Origin: JAJYZP01 sp049964535
GTDB taxonomy: Bacteria > Actinomycetota > Acidimicrobiia > Acidimicrobiales > Acidimicrobiaceae
Direction of reading: 5' to 3'
Assembly: GCA_049964535.1 (NCBI GenBank)
Contig: JBMFXG010000053.1
Location: 1-14,457 of the forward strand
Length of the DNA: 14,457 nucleotides
Shown here: one piece after another, positions 14,233-14,457 of the stretch
Layout: every line of letters begins with the position of its first letter
How positions within the stretch are numbered: position 1 is the first letter of the stretch
Notes under the pieces: generated by a model
The model's database searches: none
The model's input: the letters and a program-made list of their open reading frames with translations, nothing else
Told to the model about the DNA's origin: nothing
Program-made: the position numbers and the translations under genes

Positions 14233-14457
14233 AACCCCCTTTTCTTTGCCTAAAAACGCTGAGAGATTCAGCTAACCATGCTTACTGCTCGATGCAGACT
14301 GCTTGCGCAGTCCAAGGCGGAAGACAGCCCCAATCCATAAGGATGGATCAACGACTCCCTTCCGTCATTTCGGCCCACAGACGCAGACGGAGATTTCACG
14401 ATCCCCGAACGATCCGCAAGACGAATCCTTGTCTTGGTCCGATCCGGACCACCAAAG
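14233..14457. promoter_or_regulatory. Upstream region of the oxidase operon with several hairpins
   Basis: These 225 bases precede the first oxidase gene and run off the window. No coding frame is convincing on either strand. Perfect short inverted repeats are GCTGA/TCAGC at 14258-14272, followed on the minus strand by TTTTT; GACTGC/GCAGTC at 14297-14312; ATCCAT/ATGGAT at 14333-14348; and GGTCCG/CGGACC at 14436-14450. The first resembles a weak terminator or attenuator just before the SD. A promoter for the operon is expected here but no clear -35/-10 pair was found. Confidence 0.4.

Noticed and set aside
14268..14457. Minus-strand open frame of about 61 codons entering from the right edge
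   Set aside because: No domain-like features, rich in Ser, Gly and Arg; it could be the tail of an upstream gene but the window does not support it.
14343..14457. Plus-strand ATG frame running off the right edge
   Set aside because: Arg-rich, no SD at usable spacing, and it lies in hairpin-rich DNA.

Overview
The window looks like about 14.5 kb of chromosome from a moderate-GC actinobacterium, most plausibly an acidophilic member of Acidimicrobiia (the group that includes Acidimicrobium, Ferrimicrobium and Acidithrix). Two things suggest this. The block pyrC-carA-carB-pyrD-pyrF-mihF-gmk-rpoZ-coaBC is a characteristic actinobacterial order, and mihF (the actinobacterial integration host factor) occurs only in that phylum. 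The terminal oxidase at the right end is divergent. The taxon is an inference; no marker in the window fixes the genus. Every supported gene lies on the minus strand, so transcription runs from high to low coordinates.

Right part (about 14457 to 9756): a heme-copper oxidase operon. A membrane-anchored CuA/cupredoxin-like protein (14232-13549) is followed by subunit II with a complete CuA site (13549-12656), subunit I with all six heme/CuB histidines (12591-10663) and a five-helix subunit III (10662-10012). The first two genes overlap by one base (TAATG), and subunits I and III abut (TAA ATG). Past subunit III come a perfect hairpin without a T tract, then a strongly SD-preceded 40-residue single-helix membrane protein (9923-9801), then a true intrinsic terminator (9782-9756). 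That layout makes the small protein a candidate extra oxidase subunit. Subunit I carries two extra N-terminal membrane helices. By eye alignment it also lacks the usual D-channel entrance Asp, a nearby Asn and the K-channel Lys.

Middle (9755 to 9390): a 366-base leader without a clear gene. It holds a possible 16-codon uORF and short direct repeats, and must contain the promoter of the pyrimidine operon.

Left part (9389 to 1828): pyrC, carA, carB, pyrD and pyrF encode five steps of UMP synthesis (carbamoyl phosphate synthetase small and large subunits, dihydroorotase, dihydroorotate dehydrogenase, OMP decarboxylase). carA/carB overlap by 8 bases and carB/pyrD by 4. pyrB and pyrR, usual at the head of such operons, are absent, and so is a pyrK partner for the class 1-type PyrD.

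Far left (1754 to 1): mihF, gmk, rpoZ and the N-terminal half of coaBC, linking nucleoid architecture, guanine nucleotides, RNA polymerase assembly and coenzyme A synthesis. gmk has no ATG, GTG or TTG start before its P-loop and appears to begin at a CTG overlapping the mihF stop (CTGA).
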